A DNA stretch of 8,204 nucleotides from Verrucomicrobiota bacterium (GTDB lineage Bacteria > Verrucomicrobiota > Verrucomicrobiia > Chthoniobacterales > UBA6821), in NCBI GenBank assembly GCA_016871655.1, contig VHCR01000053.1:1-8204 (forward strand), read 5' to 3'. The position numbers and the translations under genes were made by a program. Position 1 is the first letter of the stretch, and each line of letters begins with the position of its first letter. Under the pieces are notes generated by a model. The model saw only the letters and a program-made list of their open reading frames with translations. It searched no databases and was not told the DNA's origin. Positions 1-5,765 of the stretch are shown here, one piece after another.

Positions 1-907
1 CTTCCAAATTTATAATTCCAAAAGGTTCATAAATCGAAGGGCAAACAAAAAGAGAAGCCCCTGAATAAAGCGCTCTCATTTCTTTTTGCGGCAACATGCT
101 GCGAACCCAGATGATACCTGGCCTCCTAGCCTGAACTTCTTTTATTGCTTCTTCGATTTCCAAGGCTATCTCAGGAGTGTCTGGAGCATCAGCGCAAAGA
201 ACTATTTGGAACGTGTTATCAAGATGATTGATGGCACGCAACAAATGAATAATTCCCTTTTGTCGCGTGATACGCCCTACAAACAAAATGTAAGGGAGAT
301 GGACATCAATTCCATATTCTTTTAAAAGAGCAGGATCTTTTTGAGGAACGTACTCTTCCAAATCAATTCCATTATGAATCACGGAAATTTTTTTTTCCGA
401 AAGATCAAATAACGAGAGAATGTCTTTTTTGGTTTCTGCAGAAACAGCGATGATAGCATCAGCCATCTCCAGTGCTGTTTTTTCAACCCACAGTGAATAA
501 TCATACCCGCCTCCTAACTGCTCTCGCTTCCAAGGACGAAGCGGCTCGAGTGAATGAACGGTAATCACCAAGGGAATTCCATACATCAATTTAGCAAGAA
601 TCCCACCTAGATGCGTGTACCATGTGTGACAATGAACCAAATCGGCATCAATTCCAGCTCCATTGAAGTCAATTCCTCGGCGTGCCGCATCCAGAGCGCT
701 TTTGCGGCCTGATGAACATTTTATTTCTGGCATCCCAGCACCAAAACCATGAACTGCCAAATTTTTTTCCGCTTCTTCTTGTGATCCAAAACAACGAACT
801 TCAACTGGCATGAGCTGCGCTAACTCTCGCGTCAAATGTTGAACATGAACACCAGCACCTCCATACACGTTCGGCGGATATTCCTTTGTTAAAAAAAGTG
901 CTTTCAT
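1..907 (-). CDS. glgA: Glycogen synthase, Corynebacterium-type GT4 (GlgA/GlgM), 3' end cut by window
   Basis: Translating the minus strand from ATG at 907 gives 302 uninterrupted residues that run off the left edge. The protein starts MKALFLTKEYPP, followed by YGGAG (15-19), HTWYTH (near 93), GRITRQKG (about 211-218, the nucleotide-sugar phosphate-binding segment) and the retaining-GT4 EX7E pair, E294 and E302, in the last visible codons. This pattern, including HSLEPLRPWK and LGGGY, is typical of the actinobacterial/Corynebacterium glycogen synthase family. These enzymes transfer glucose from ADP-glucose to alpha-glucan; in actinobacteria the family also makes maltose-1-phosphate (GlgM), so the exact acceptor is uncertain. 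I expect roughly 80-110 C-terminal residues beyond the window. A GAGG sequence about 7 bases before the start lies within sixA and serves as a good ribosome-binding site. The start overlaps the sixA stop as ATGA, which suggests translational coupling. Confidence 0.9.
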   Translation of the reverse strand, partial: MKALFLTKEYPPNVYGGAGVHVQHLTRELAQLMPVEVRCFGSQEEAEKNLAVHGFGAGMPEIKCSSGRKSALDAARRGIDFNGAGIDADLVHCHTWYTHLGGILAKLMYGIPLVITVHSLEPLRPWKREQLGGGYDYSLWVEKTALEMADAIIAVSAETKKDILSLFDLSEKKISVIHNGIDLEEYVPQKDPALLKEYGIDVHLPYILFVGRITRQKGIIHLLRAINHLDNTFQIVLCADAPDTPEIALEIEEAIKEVQARRPGIIWVRSMLPQKEMRALYSGASLFVCPSIYEPFGIINLE

Positions 908-1386
908 TTTTTAGCCTCGAGTAGCTCGCAAGGAAGCGACCATTTTAAAACCCCAGCACTCGGCTCCCATTTTCTTAACTCAATCACCGTTAAAGAAGCC
1001 TTCATAATTTCAATCCCAGTAACATCGCTTATTCCGAGCAGCATTGCGATGAGCCCACTCAAGTCTGGCTCATGACCGACAATCATCACGCTTTGAAAAT
1101 TTTTATACCCTCGTAATTCTTGCAATGCATTTTCCGGATTCATGCCACAAGCCATCCATGGAACTTCGATGAGTTCTCCTTTTTTTAAGACATTGGAAAA
1201 TTCTTCCGCTGTCTGCTTCGCACGAATCACAGGGCTCGTCAAAATCATTTCCGGAAAAATTTTCCGTTCCAAACAAAATTGCCCCATGATCTTCGCCTGC
1301 TCATGTCCATGCAGTGTCAGCCGACGCTCATGATCGGAGGTAATCTTTAGCTCAGCCTCAGCATGTCGGAGAATATAGAGAAGCAT
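904..1386 (-). CDS. sixA: SixA-type histidine phosphatase (phosphohistidine phosphatase)
   Basis: This 160-residue protein is almost the length of E. coli SixA (161). It opens MLLYILRHAEAE, giving the RHA/RHG catalytic motif with nucleophile H8. R55 in SPVIRAKQTAE and the second histidine H105 in VGHEPDLSG complete the branch-1 histidine-phosphatase active site. The family removes phosphate from phosphohistidine on phosphotransfer proteins; the partner here is unknown. The reading frame stays open for 27 more codons to an ATG at 1467, but that extension is encoded by the palindromic repeat (residues like FNVSTFQRR come from GTTGAAA octamers). The ATG at 1386 places RHA at the usual distance, so I chose it. 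No clear Shine-Dalgarno sequence precedes it. The gene ends in an ATGA overlap with the glycogen synthase gene, so the two are probably co-transcribed and coupled. A link to glycogen control is inference only. Confidence 0.85.
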   Translation of the reverse strand: MLLYILRHAEAELKITSDHERRLTLHGHEQAKIMGQFCLERKIFPEMILTSPVIRAKQTAEEFSNVLKKGELIEVPWMACGMNPENALQELRGYKNFQSVMIVGHEPDLSGLIAMLLGISDVTGIEIMKASLTVIELRKWEPSAGVLKWSLPCELLEAKK

Positions 1387-1393
1387 AGTTGAA

Positions 1394-1585
1394 GCCGCTA
1401 TGCGGCGTTGAAATGTTGAAACGTTGAAATGTTGAAAAGAGTCCCAACGTAACATCGGAGCCCCCATTTTACTTGAATCATTGAAACTATGATTAATGAA
1501 AACATGGTTAAAAATAAGGCTTTTGATTTTTTCAACGTTTCAACATTTCAACGTTTCAACGTTTCAACAAGTCGCAAAGCGACTT
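1394..1585. repeat. Composite palindromic repeat: octamer arrays in inverted orientation with end hairpins
   Basis: The left arm (1407-1438) is four octamers of GTTGAAAY type. The right arm (1529-1568) is five octamers of RTTTCAAC type, the reverse complement. The left arm matches the complement of 1529-1560 at 29 of 32 positions, with differences only at the variable first base of three units. About 90 bases separate the arms. Each arm has a small hairpin at its outer end: GCCGC-TAT-GCGGC at 1394-1406, and AAGTCGC-AAA-GCGACTT at 1569-1585, which touches the fabG stop. Neither hairpin is followed by a T-run, so neither looks like an intrinsic terminator. The element fills the gap between fabG and sixA. 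Similar GTTGAAA-type strings occur, as I recall, as dispersed intergenic repeats in environmental bacterial genomes; their role is unknown. Confidence 0.8.
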
Positions 1586-2331
1586 TACATCGACATTCCA
1601 CCATCGACAGCTAATACCTGCCCCGTAATGTAGGAAGCTGCAGGGCTCACAAAGAAGGCAACCGCAGAAGCAATCTCCGCGGGCTTTCCAAAGCGTGCCA
1701 AAGGAATTTGAGCTAGTGCACCTTTTTGAATCTCTTCGTTTAAAACTGCAGTCATATCAGTCTCGACAAATCCTGGAGCAATCACATTCACGGTAATGCC
1801 ACGACTTGCAATTTCCCGCGCCAAACTTTTGGTGAGGCCAATCAGCCCCGCTTTGCTCGCAGCATAATTCGTCTGACCTGCAAGACCCATGAGGCCACTT
1901 ACAGACGAGATGTTGATGATGCGGCCAGAGCGGGCCTTCATCATCGGACGCAATACAACTTTTGAAAAATGAAAAGCCCCTTTAAGATTTGTGTCGAGGA
2001 CCGCATCCCAATCTTCAACTGACATTCGCATCATCAACGTGTCGCGCGTGATCCCCGCGTTATTGACCAAAATATCAACGCGCCCAAAGTCGGCCATAAT
2101 TTGATCGCCGACTTTTTGCACTTCTTCAAAATTGGCAACGTCGACAGCGTAAGGCTTGGCAGAGCCAGGATAAGCAACTTCCAGGGCTGCGGCAACTTTA
2201 GAAGAATTAGCCTCACTGCGACTGACAACAGCAATTTTAGCTCCTTGACGAGCGAGCTCATGAGCAATGGACTCACCGATTCCTCGGCCAGCACCGGTAA
2301 CAATAGCAACTTGATTTTCGAGTGGTTTCAT
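1585..2331 (-). CDS. fabG: 3-oxoacyl-[acyl-carrier-protein] reductase FabG
   Basis: This is a 248-residue classical short-chain dehydrogenase/reductase. It has the cofactor motif TGAGRGIG at 12-19, NNAG at 90-93, and the catalytic tetrad N115, S143, Y156 and K160 (in YAASK). The C-terminal part VNVIAPGFVETDMT and the ending GQVLAVDGGMSM are hallmarks of FabG. The enzyme reduces 3-oxoacyl-ACP with NADPH in the cytoplasmic fatty-acid elongation cycle. The usual neighbours fabD, acpP and fabF are absent here, so a different SDR substrate cannot be fully excluded, but the sequence is FabG-like throughout. The frame continues 13 codons upstream to an ATG at 2370, but those residues (MFFAFFYGY...) come from the left arm of a palindromic repeat. 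The start at 2331 gives the standard MKPLENQVAIVTG opening. No clear Shine-Dalgarno sequence precedes it. Confidence 0.93.
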   Translation of the reverse strand: MKPLENQVAIVTGAGRGIGESIAHELARQGAKIAVVSRSEANSSKVAAALEVAYPGSAKPYAVDVANFEEVQKVGDQIMADFGRVDILVNNAGITRDTLMMRMSVEDWDAVLDTNLKGAFHFSKVVLRPMMKARSGRIINISSVSGLMGLAGQTNYAASKAGLIGLTKSLAREIASRGITVNVIAPGFVETDMTAVLNEEIQKGALAQIPLARFGKPAEIASAVAFFVSPAASYITGQVLAVDGGMSM

Positions 2332-2343
2332 AAACCAAAGAAC

Positions 2344-2442
2344 ATAGCCGTAAAAGAACGCAAAGAACACAAAAAAGAACTTACTAGAATATTTTTCCTA
2401 ATTTTATAATTTTTTGCGTTCTTTGCGTTCTTTTGCGGCTAT
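2344..2442. repeat. Long intergenic palindrome (33-bp arms) between rlmN and fabG
   Basis: Bases 2344-2376 and 2410-2442 are inverted repeats pairing at 31 of 33 positions around a 33-base AT-rich loop. The arms are built from short AAAGAACGC / GCGTTCTTT units that end in an AGCC(G) / CGGCT clamp. One mismatch becomes a G-U pair in the + transcript and the other in the - transcript. The element fills most of the gap between the rlmN stop (2450) and the fabG start (2331). It lacks a T-run at its distal side, so it is not a classic terminator for rlmN. GCGTTCTTTGCG strings are, as I recall, common dispersed repeats in environmental bacteria; function is unknown. Its left arm creates the false N-terminal extension of fabG. 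Confidence 0.8.
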
Positions 2443-2449
2443 TTTTTCT

Positions 2450-3526
2450 TTAATTTTTTTCTTCATGCTGCATTCGCCGTCTCAACTGCCCGCAAGCGGC
2501 ATCGATGTCATGGCCTTTTTCACGACGAATCGTTGCGGGAATTTTTTGTTGTCGAAGTTCGTTTAAAAAAACTTGCTGAGCCTCATCTGATGGGCGTTCC
2601 CAAGGGAGCCCCTCAACTTTGTTATACGGAATCAAATTCACTTTCGCACGCAATCGTCGCGCTTGCTGCGCTAACAATCTCGCCTGTTCGAGCTGATCAT
2701 TCACGCCAGCGATGAGAATGTACTCAAACGTGATCAACTGTTTTTTTCGCGAAGCATAATAAGCGCAAGCCTCCATCAATTCAGCAACAGGATAACGTTT
2801 ATTGACTGGCATGATTTGCGAACGGACTTCATCAGTCGCACCGTGCAACGAGATAGCAAGGCGAATTTGTTCGGGACGTTCAGCAAATTCTCGAATGCGT
2901 GATGCCAAGCCACTCGTAGAAACCGTTATTTTTCTGGCTCCCAAGCCGATTCCCCAGGGCGCATTGAGAATCGTAATCGCTTTGTTAAGATTTTCAAAAT
3001 TAGCTAATGGCTCTCCCATGCCCATAAAAACAAGGTTGTTGATCCGATGTCCTAATTTTTCTTCCACCAACAAAACTTGCGAAATAATTTCTTCGACGCG
3101 CAAATTTCTTTTAAACCCATCTAAACCACTCGCACAAAACTTACATCCATAGGCACACCCAACCTGCGTCGAAACACAAATCGTGCGCCGATCAGATTCC
3201 TCTCCGTAAAGCGCCGGAGAAGCTGGGATCAAAACCGTTTCAATGAACTCACCATCAGCAAGTCGGAGCAATAATTTTTGCGTGGTGTCTCGCGATCCAC
3301 TCGCCGTCACCACCTCAGGAAAAACAATCGGATAAATCAAATTGAGTTCTTGGCGTAGAGTCTTTGGCAGAGTGAGCATCTCTTCCCACGAAGTCACTCT
3401 TTTTTGATAGACCCATTCCATGATTTGCTTGGCGCGATAAGTGGGAATACCTCTCTCTTCAAGTTGAGAGGTCAATTCTTCCAATGTAAGATTTAAAAGG
3501 GAGCTGGGGTTATTTTTCATTTGCAT
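2450..3526 (-). CDS. rlmN: Dual-specificity 23S rRNA/tRNA adenine-C2 methyltransferase RlmN
   Basis: This is a radical-SAM enzyme of about 358 residues. The cluster motif CAYGCKFC supplies three cysteines (124, 128, 131 from the 3526 start) for the 4Fe-4S cluster. The RlmN/Cfr-specific cysteines are also present: C117 in TICVST, and the methyl-carrying C345 in GHDIDAACGQLR near the C-terminus. FMGMGEPL and the N-terminal LTLEEL...RAKQIMEWVYQK segment complete the family pattern. RlmN methylates C2 of A2503 in 23S rRNA and A37 in some tRNAs. The frame stays open upstream to 3640, with Met codons at 3601, 3526 and 3520. I prefer 3526 or 3520: family members begin a few residues before LLNLTLEEL, and the longer forms would translate the rpsA leader hairpin and overlap the divergent rpsA start. 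No strong Shine-Dalgarno sequence separates the two. It is the first gene of the leftward run. Confidence 0.93.
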   Translation of the reverse strand: MQMKNNPSSLLNLTLEELTSQLEERGIPTYRAKQIMEWVYQKRVTSWEEMLTLPKTLRQELNLIYPIVFPEVVTASGSRDTTQKLLLRLADGEFIETVLIPASPALYGEESDRRTICVSTQVGCAYGCKFCASGLDGFKRNLRVEEIISQVLLVEEKLGHRINNLVFMGMGEPLANFENLNKAITILNAPWGIGLGARKITVSTSGLASRIREFAERPEQIRLAISLHGATDEVRSQIMPVNKRYPVAELMEACAYYASRKKQLITFEYILIAGVNDQLEQARLLAQQARRLRAKVNLIPYNKVEGLPWERPSDEAQQVFLNELRQQKIPATIRREKGHDIDAACGQLRRRMQHEEKN

Positions 3527-3555
3527 TTTATTGATCAACTGATACGTTGTCCTGC

Positions 3556-3588
3556 TTCCATTGTCGCTTTGAAAGGGCCACAATGGAA
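3556..3588 (+). promoter_or_regulatory. Hairpin in the rpsA leader, candidate autoregulatory element
   Basis: TTCCATTGT (3556-3564) and ACAATGGAA (3580-3588) form a perfect 9-bp inverted repeat with a 15-base loop. It ends 11 bases before the rpsA ATG and lies in the 73-bp divergent gap between rlmN and rpsA. The loop holds a purine-rich GAAAGGG, and the distal stem contains the only GGA near the start, so the structure could control ribosome access. In E. coli, rpsA translation is autoregulated by S1 through leader structure without a strong Shine-Dalgarno sequence. Assigning that role here is inference; a DNA operator between the two divergent genes is the alternative. Confidence 0.4.
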
Positions 3589-3599
3589 CTTTATTCTTC

Positions 3600-5294
3600 A
3601 TGACAACTAACACTAATACCACTAACCTCCAACAACTCATTGCTAACTCGGTTAAAAATTACCGTGAGGGAAGCATTGTCAAAGGCCACATTCTCGAAAG
3701 ACGACCAAAAGAATTTTTGATCGATATCGGATACAAATCGGAAGGCGTCGTCTCCGCATCGGAATTTGATGAGCCAGATGACATGCACGTTGGCGATGAA
3801 GTCGAAGTCCTCTTAGAGCGCCTCGAGAACGATCAAGGAATGGTCGTCCTCTCCAAACTCAAAGCTGCTCAGCGTCAAAACTGGGACAAAATTTGCAAGC
3901 TTTTTGAAGCAGAAGGCATCATCAAAGGAAAAGTGAAAGCCATTGTCAAAGGTGGTCTCACGGTTAACATTGGTGTTGAGGCTTTCTTGCCTGCATCTCA
4001 AGTTGACATCGTCCCTCCTAAAGATCTCCAACAATTTGTTGGTAATACTTACGATTTCAAAATCGTCAAACTTAACGAAGATCGCAAGAACGTGGTTCTT
4101 AGCCGCCGCGAGCTCATCGAAGCTGTGCGCAACACGCGCCGTCAAGAATTCTTATCAACTGTTAAAGCTGGCGATGTTGTTGAAGGAACTGTAAAAAACA
4201 TCACCGACTTCGGCGCCTTTATTGACCTTGATGGTATCGATGGACTGCTTCACATCACCGACATGTCGTGGGCGCGACTCAGTCATCCAAGCGAAATCCT
4301 CAAACCAGGAGATCGCATCACCGTTAAGATTCTTGAAATTAACAAAGAAAAAGAACGGATTTCTTTAGGTCTTAAACAACTTCAAGACAATCCTTGGGAT
4401 AAAATTGAGGAGCGCTTCCCTGCTGGCCAACGCGTCAAAGGAAAAGTAACAAACCTCATGCCTTATGGTGCTTTCATTGAAATTGAAGAGGGCATCGAAG
4501 GACTTATCCATGTCTCGGAACTTTCTTGGACTAAGCGTATCGTCCGTCCTTCGGATGTTTTGACCTTGGGTCAAGAGGTTGAGGCAGTCGTTTTGGGCGT
4601 CAATAAGGAAGATCAAAAAATCTCCTTGGGCGTTCGCCAATTGGAAGCAAACCCATGGGATGAGATTGAACAAAGGTTCATGATTGGCAAGCAAGTTAAA
4701 GGAAAAGTCCGCAATATGACTGCTTATGGCGCATTTATCGAACTCGAAGAAGGAATCGATGGTATGGTCCACGTTTCTGACCTTCGCTGGAATCGCAAGA
4801 TCAATCACCCAAGTGAAATTTTGAAAAAGGGTGAAGAGATCGAAGCCGTCGTCATCGACATCGACAAAGCTAACCAACGTATCAGCCTTGGAGTAAAACA
4901 GCTCGAGGAAGATCCATGGAAAGAAATTGATAGCCGTTACAAAATCGGTGACCTCGTGAAGGGAAAAGTCAGCAAGATCGCTAACTTTGGTGCCTTCGTT
5001 GAGCTCGATGGCGGCATCGATGGGTTAGTCCATATCTCACAAATTAGCGAAGATCACATTGAAAAAGTCAAAGATGTCCTCAAGGTCGGTGATGAGGTAG
5101 AAGCTCGCGTTATCAAAATTGATAAAATCGAACGTCGCTTAGGACTCTCCATCAAGGCAACCAACTATAATGAAGAAGCCTTGAGAAAAGAGACTGAAGC
5201 CTTTGATTCTCTTCGTGGTACTGACGATATGGTCAGCTTCGGAGCAGCTCTCCAAGCGGCTGAGGATGAATATCGCCCGGGAGAAGGAAAATAA
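3600..5294 (+). CDS. rpsA: 30S ribosomal protein S1
   Basis: This 564-residue protein (E. coli S1 has 557) contains six S1 RNA-binding domains, at about 24-88, 105-170, 191-258, 276-345, 363-432 and 450-518. Domains 3-6 carry the repeated pattern G..VKGKV....(Y/F)GAF(I/V)EL..GI.GL(V/I)H(V/I)S, and domains 3-5 end in a linker of the type ISLG(V/L)(K/R)QL...PW. The first two domains are more diverged, as is usual for the ribosome-docking domains. S1 binds mRNA on the 30S subunit and helps start translation of structured or weakly SD-led messages, which fits the weak ribosome-binding sites seen here. The ATG at 3600 is the only reasonable start, since the next Met is residue 62. No strong Shine-Dalgarno sequence precedes it, and a hairpin lies immediately upstream. 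The acidic tail after 520 is not a domain. The glutaredoxin gene follows after 9 bases. Confidence 0.97.
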   Translation: MTTNTNTTNLQQLIANSVKNYREGSIVKGHILERRPKEFLIDIGYKSEGVVSASEFDEPDDMHVGDEVEVLLERLENDQGMVVLSKLKAAQRQNWDKICKLFEAEGIIKGKVKAIVKGGLTVNIGVEAFLPASQVDIVPPKDLQQFVGNTYDFKIVKLNEDRKNVVLSRRELIEAVRNTRRQEFLSTVKAGDVVEGTVKNITDFGAFIDLDGIDGLLHITDMSWARLSHPSEILKPGDRITVKILEINKEKERISLGLKQLQDNPWDKIEERFPAGQRVKGKVTNLMPYGAFIEIEEGIEGLIHVSELSWTKRIVRPSDVLTLGQEVEAVVLGVNKEDQKISLGVRQLEANPWDEIEQRFMIGKQVKGKVRNMTAYGAFIELEEGIDGMVHVSDLRWNRKINHPSEILKKGEEIEAVVIDIDKANQRISLGVKQLEEDPWKEIDSRYKIGDLVKGKVSKIANFGAFVELDGGIDGLVHISQISEDHIEKVKDVLKVGDEVEARVIKIDKIERRLGLSIKATNYNEEALRKETEAFDSLRGTDDMVSFGAALQAAEDEYRPGEGK

Positions 5295-5303
5295 TTCAAA
5301 ACA

Positions 5304-5639
5304 ATGTCCTCTCTCACCATCACTGCTTATTTAAAAACAACCTGTGGTTGGAGTAATGGAGTACGCGCTGTCATGGCAAAGTACTCCCTTCCCTACACAG
5401 AAAAAGATATCATCAAAAACCCTGCTTTTCGTTTTGAAATGGAGCAAAAAAGCGGCCAACCTCTTTCTCCTTGCGTAGAAATCAATGGAATCATGCTTGC
5501 TGACATCAGCGGCGAGGAAGTAGAAATTTATTTATTGGAAAAGCAATTGGTCAAGCCAACAGCTGCTTCTACTGATGTTCCACTCAATGCCCCTTGTTCT
5601 AGTGAGCAGCATGCGGCAATGATTACAATGAATCTTTAA
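5304..5639 (+). CDS. Glutaredoxin-like protein with monothiol CGWS motif
   Basis: This 111-residue thioredoxin-fold protein has the order beta-strand, active site (TTCGWS, C14-S17), helix, strand (KDIIKNP), the cis-proline loop LSPCVEING (P56), and GEEVEIYL near the C-terminus. C14 is the likely nucleophile; the serine in place of the second cysteine makes it monothiol-like, comparable to CGFS and CPYS glutaredoxins. The residue pair before the cis-proline is LS rather than the usual TV, and a second cysteine, C57, directly follows the proline. A short tail (about 83-111) carries C98 and H103. Family members reduce or transfer through glutathione, or carry Fe-S clusters; which applies here cannot be told. 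It starts 9 bases after rpsA with a GAAGGA sequence inside the rpsA end, so co-transcription is likely, and the terminator at 5663 closes the unit. Confidence 0.8.
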   Translation: MSSLTITAYLKTTCGWSNGVRAVMAKYSLPYTEKDIIKNPAFRFEMEQKSGQPLSPCVEINGIMLADISGEEVEIYLLEKQLVKPTAASTDVPLNAPCSSEQHAAMITMNL

Positions 5640-5662
5640 CCCTCTTATAAGTTAAAGTTTCT

Positions 5663-5694
5663 AAAAAGCACTAACAGTAATGTTAGTGCTTTTT
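5663..5694 (+). terminator. Intrinsic terminator of the rpsA-glutaredoxin unit
   Basis: AGCACTAACA (5667-5676) pairs perfectly with TGTTAGTGCT (5681-5690) around a GTAA tetraloop of GNRA type. Four flanking A-T pairs extend the stem to 14 bp, and the T-rich tract continues as TTTTTATTTTTT. It lies 24 bases after the glutaredoxin stop. The A-tract on the left side could give weak termination in the other direction, but no leftward gene ends here. Confidence 0.93.
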
Positions 5695-5705
5695 TATTTT
5701 TTCCC

Positions 5706-5735
5706 TTGAAAAATAAAATATTTAGCTTATATGAA
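5706..5735 (+). promoter_or_regulatory. Candidate sigma-70-type promoter for the GH64 gene
   Basis: TTGAAA at 5706-5711 matches TTGACA at five of six positions. TATATG at 5728-5733 (16-bp spacer) or TATGAA at 5730-5735 (18-bp spacer) gives a fair -10. It lies directly behind the terminator and would put the transcript start about 25 bases before the ATG at 5766. This placement argues against using the TTG at 5706 as a start codon. The region is AT-rich, so chance matches are likely. Confidence 0.35.
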
Positions 5736-5765
5736 ATAGTGAAAGCAAATCTCAAAAAGAAGCCT

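Noticed and set aside
1569..1585. AAGTCGC-AAA-GCGACTT as a fabG terminator
   Set aside because: On the minus strand the stem is followed by GTTGAAAC octamers, not a T-run, and the same hairpin design caps the other end of the repeat.
1394..1585. CRISPR array
   Set aside because: Units are contiguous octamers without spacers and are arranged in inverted orientation.
3569..3597. TTGAAA / TATTCT promoter-like pair with a 17-bp spacer before rpsA
   Set aside because: Transcription would begin at or after the rpsA ATG at 3600, and the next in-frame Met is residue 62. The match is probably chance.
3527..3640. Longer rlmN starts at 3601 or 3640
   Set aside because: These would translate the rpsA leader hairpin and cross the divergent rpsA start codon; the extra residues precede the normal RlmN N-terminus and resemble nothing in the family.
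4365..4877. Long leftward open frame inside rpsA
   Set aside because: It is a shadow of the repeated S1 domains on the other strand, with no recognisable protein sequence.
5706..5765. TTG start for the GH64 gene, adding 20 residues
   Set aside because: It would put a charged segment before the signal peptide, and the TTG coincides with a candidate -35 box. The ATG at 5766 gives a normal secretion signal.
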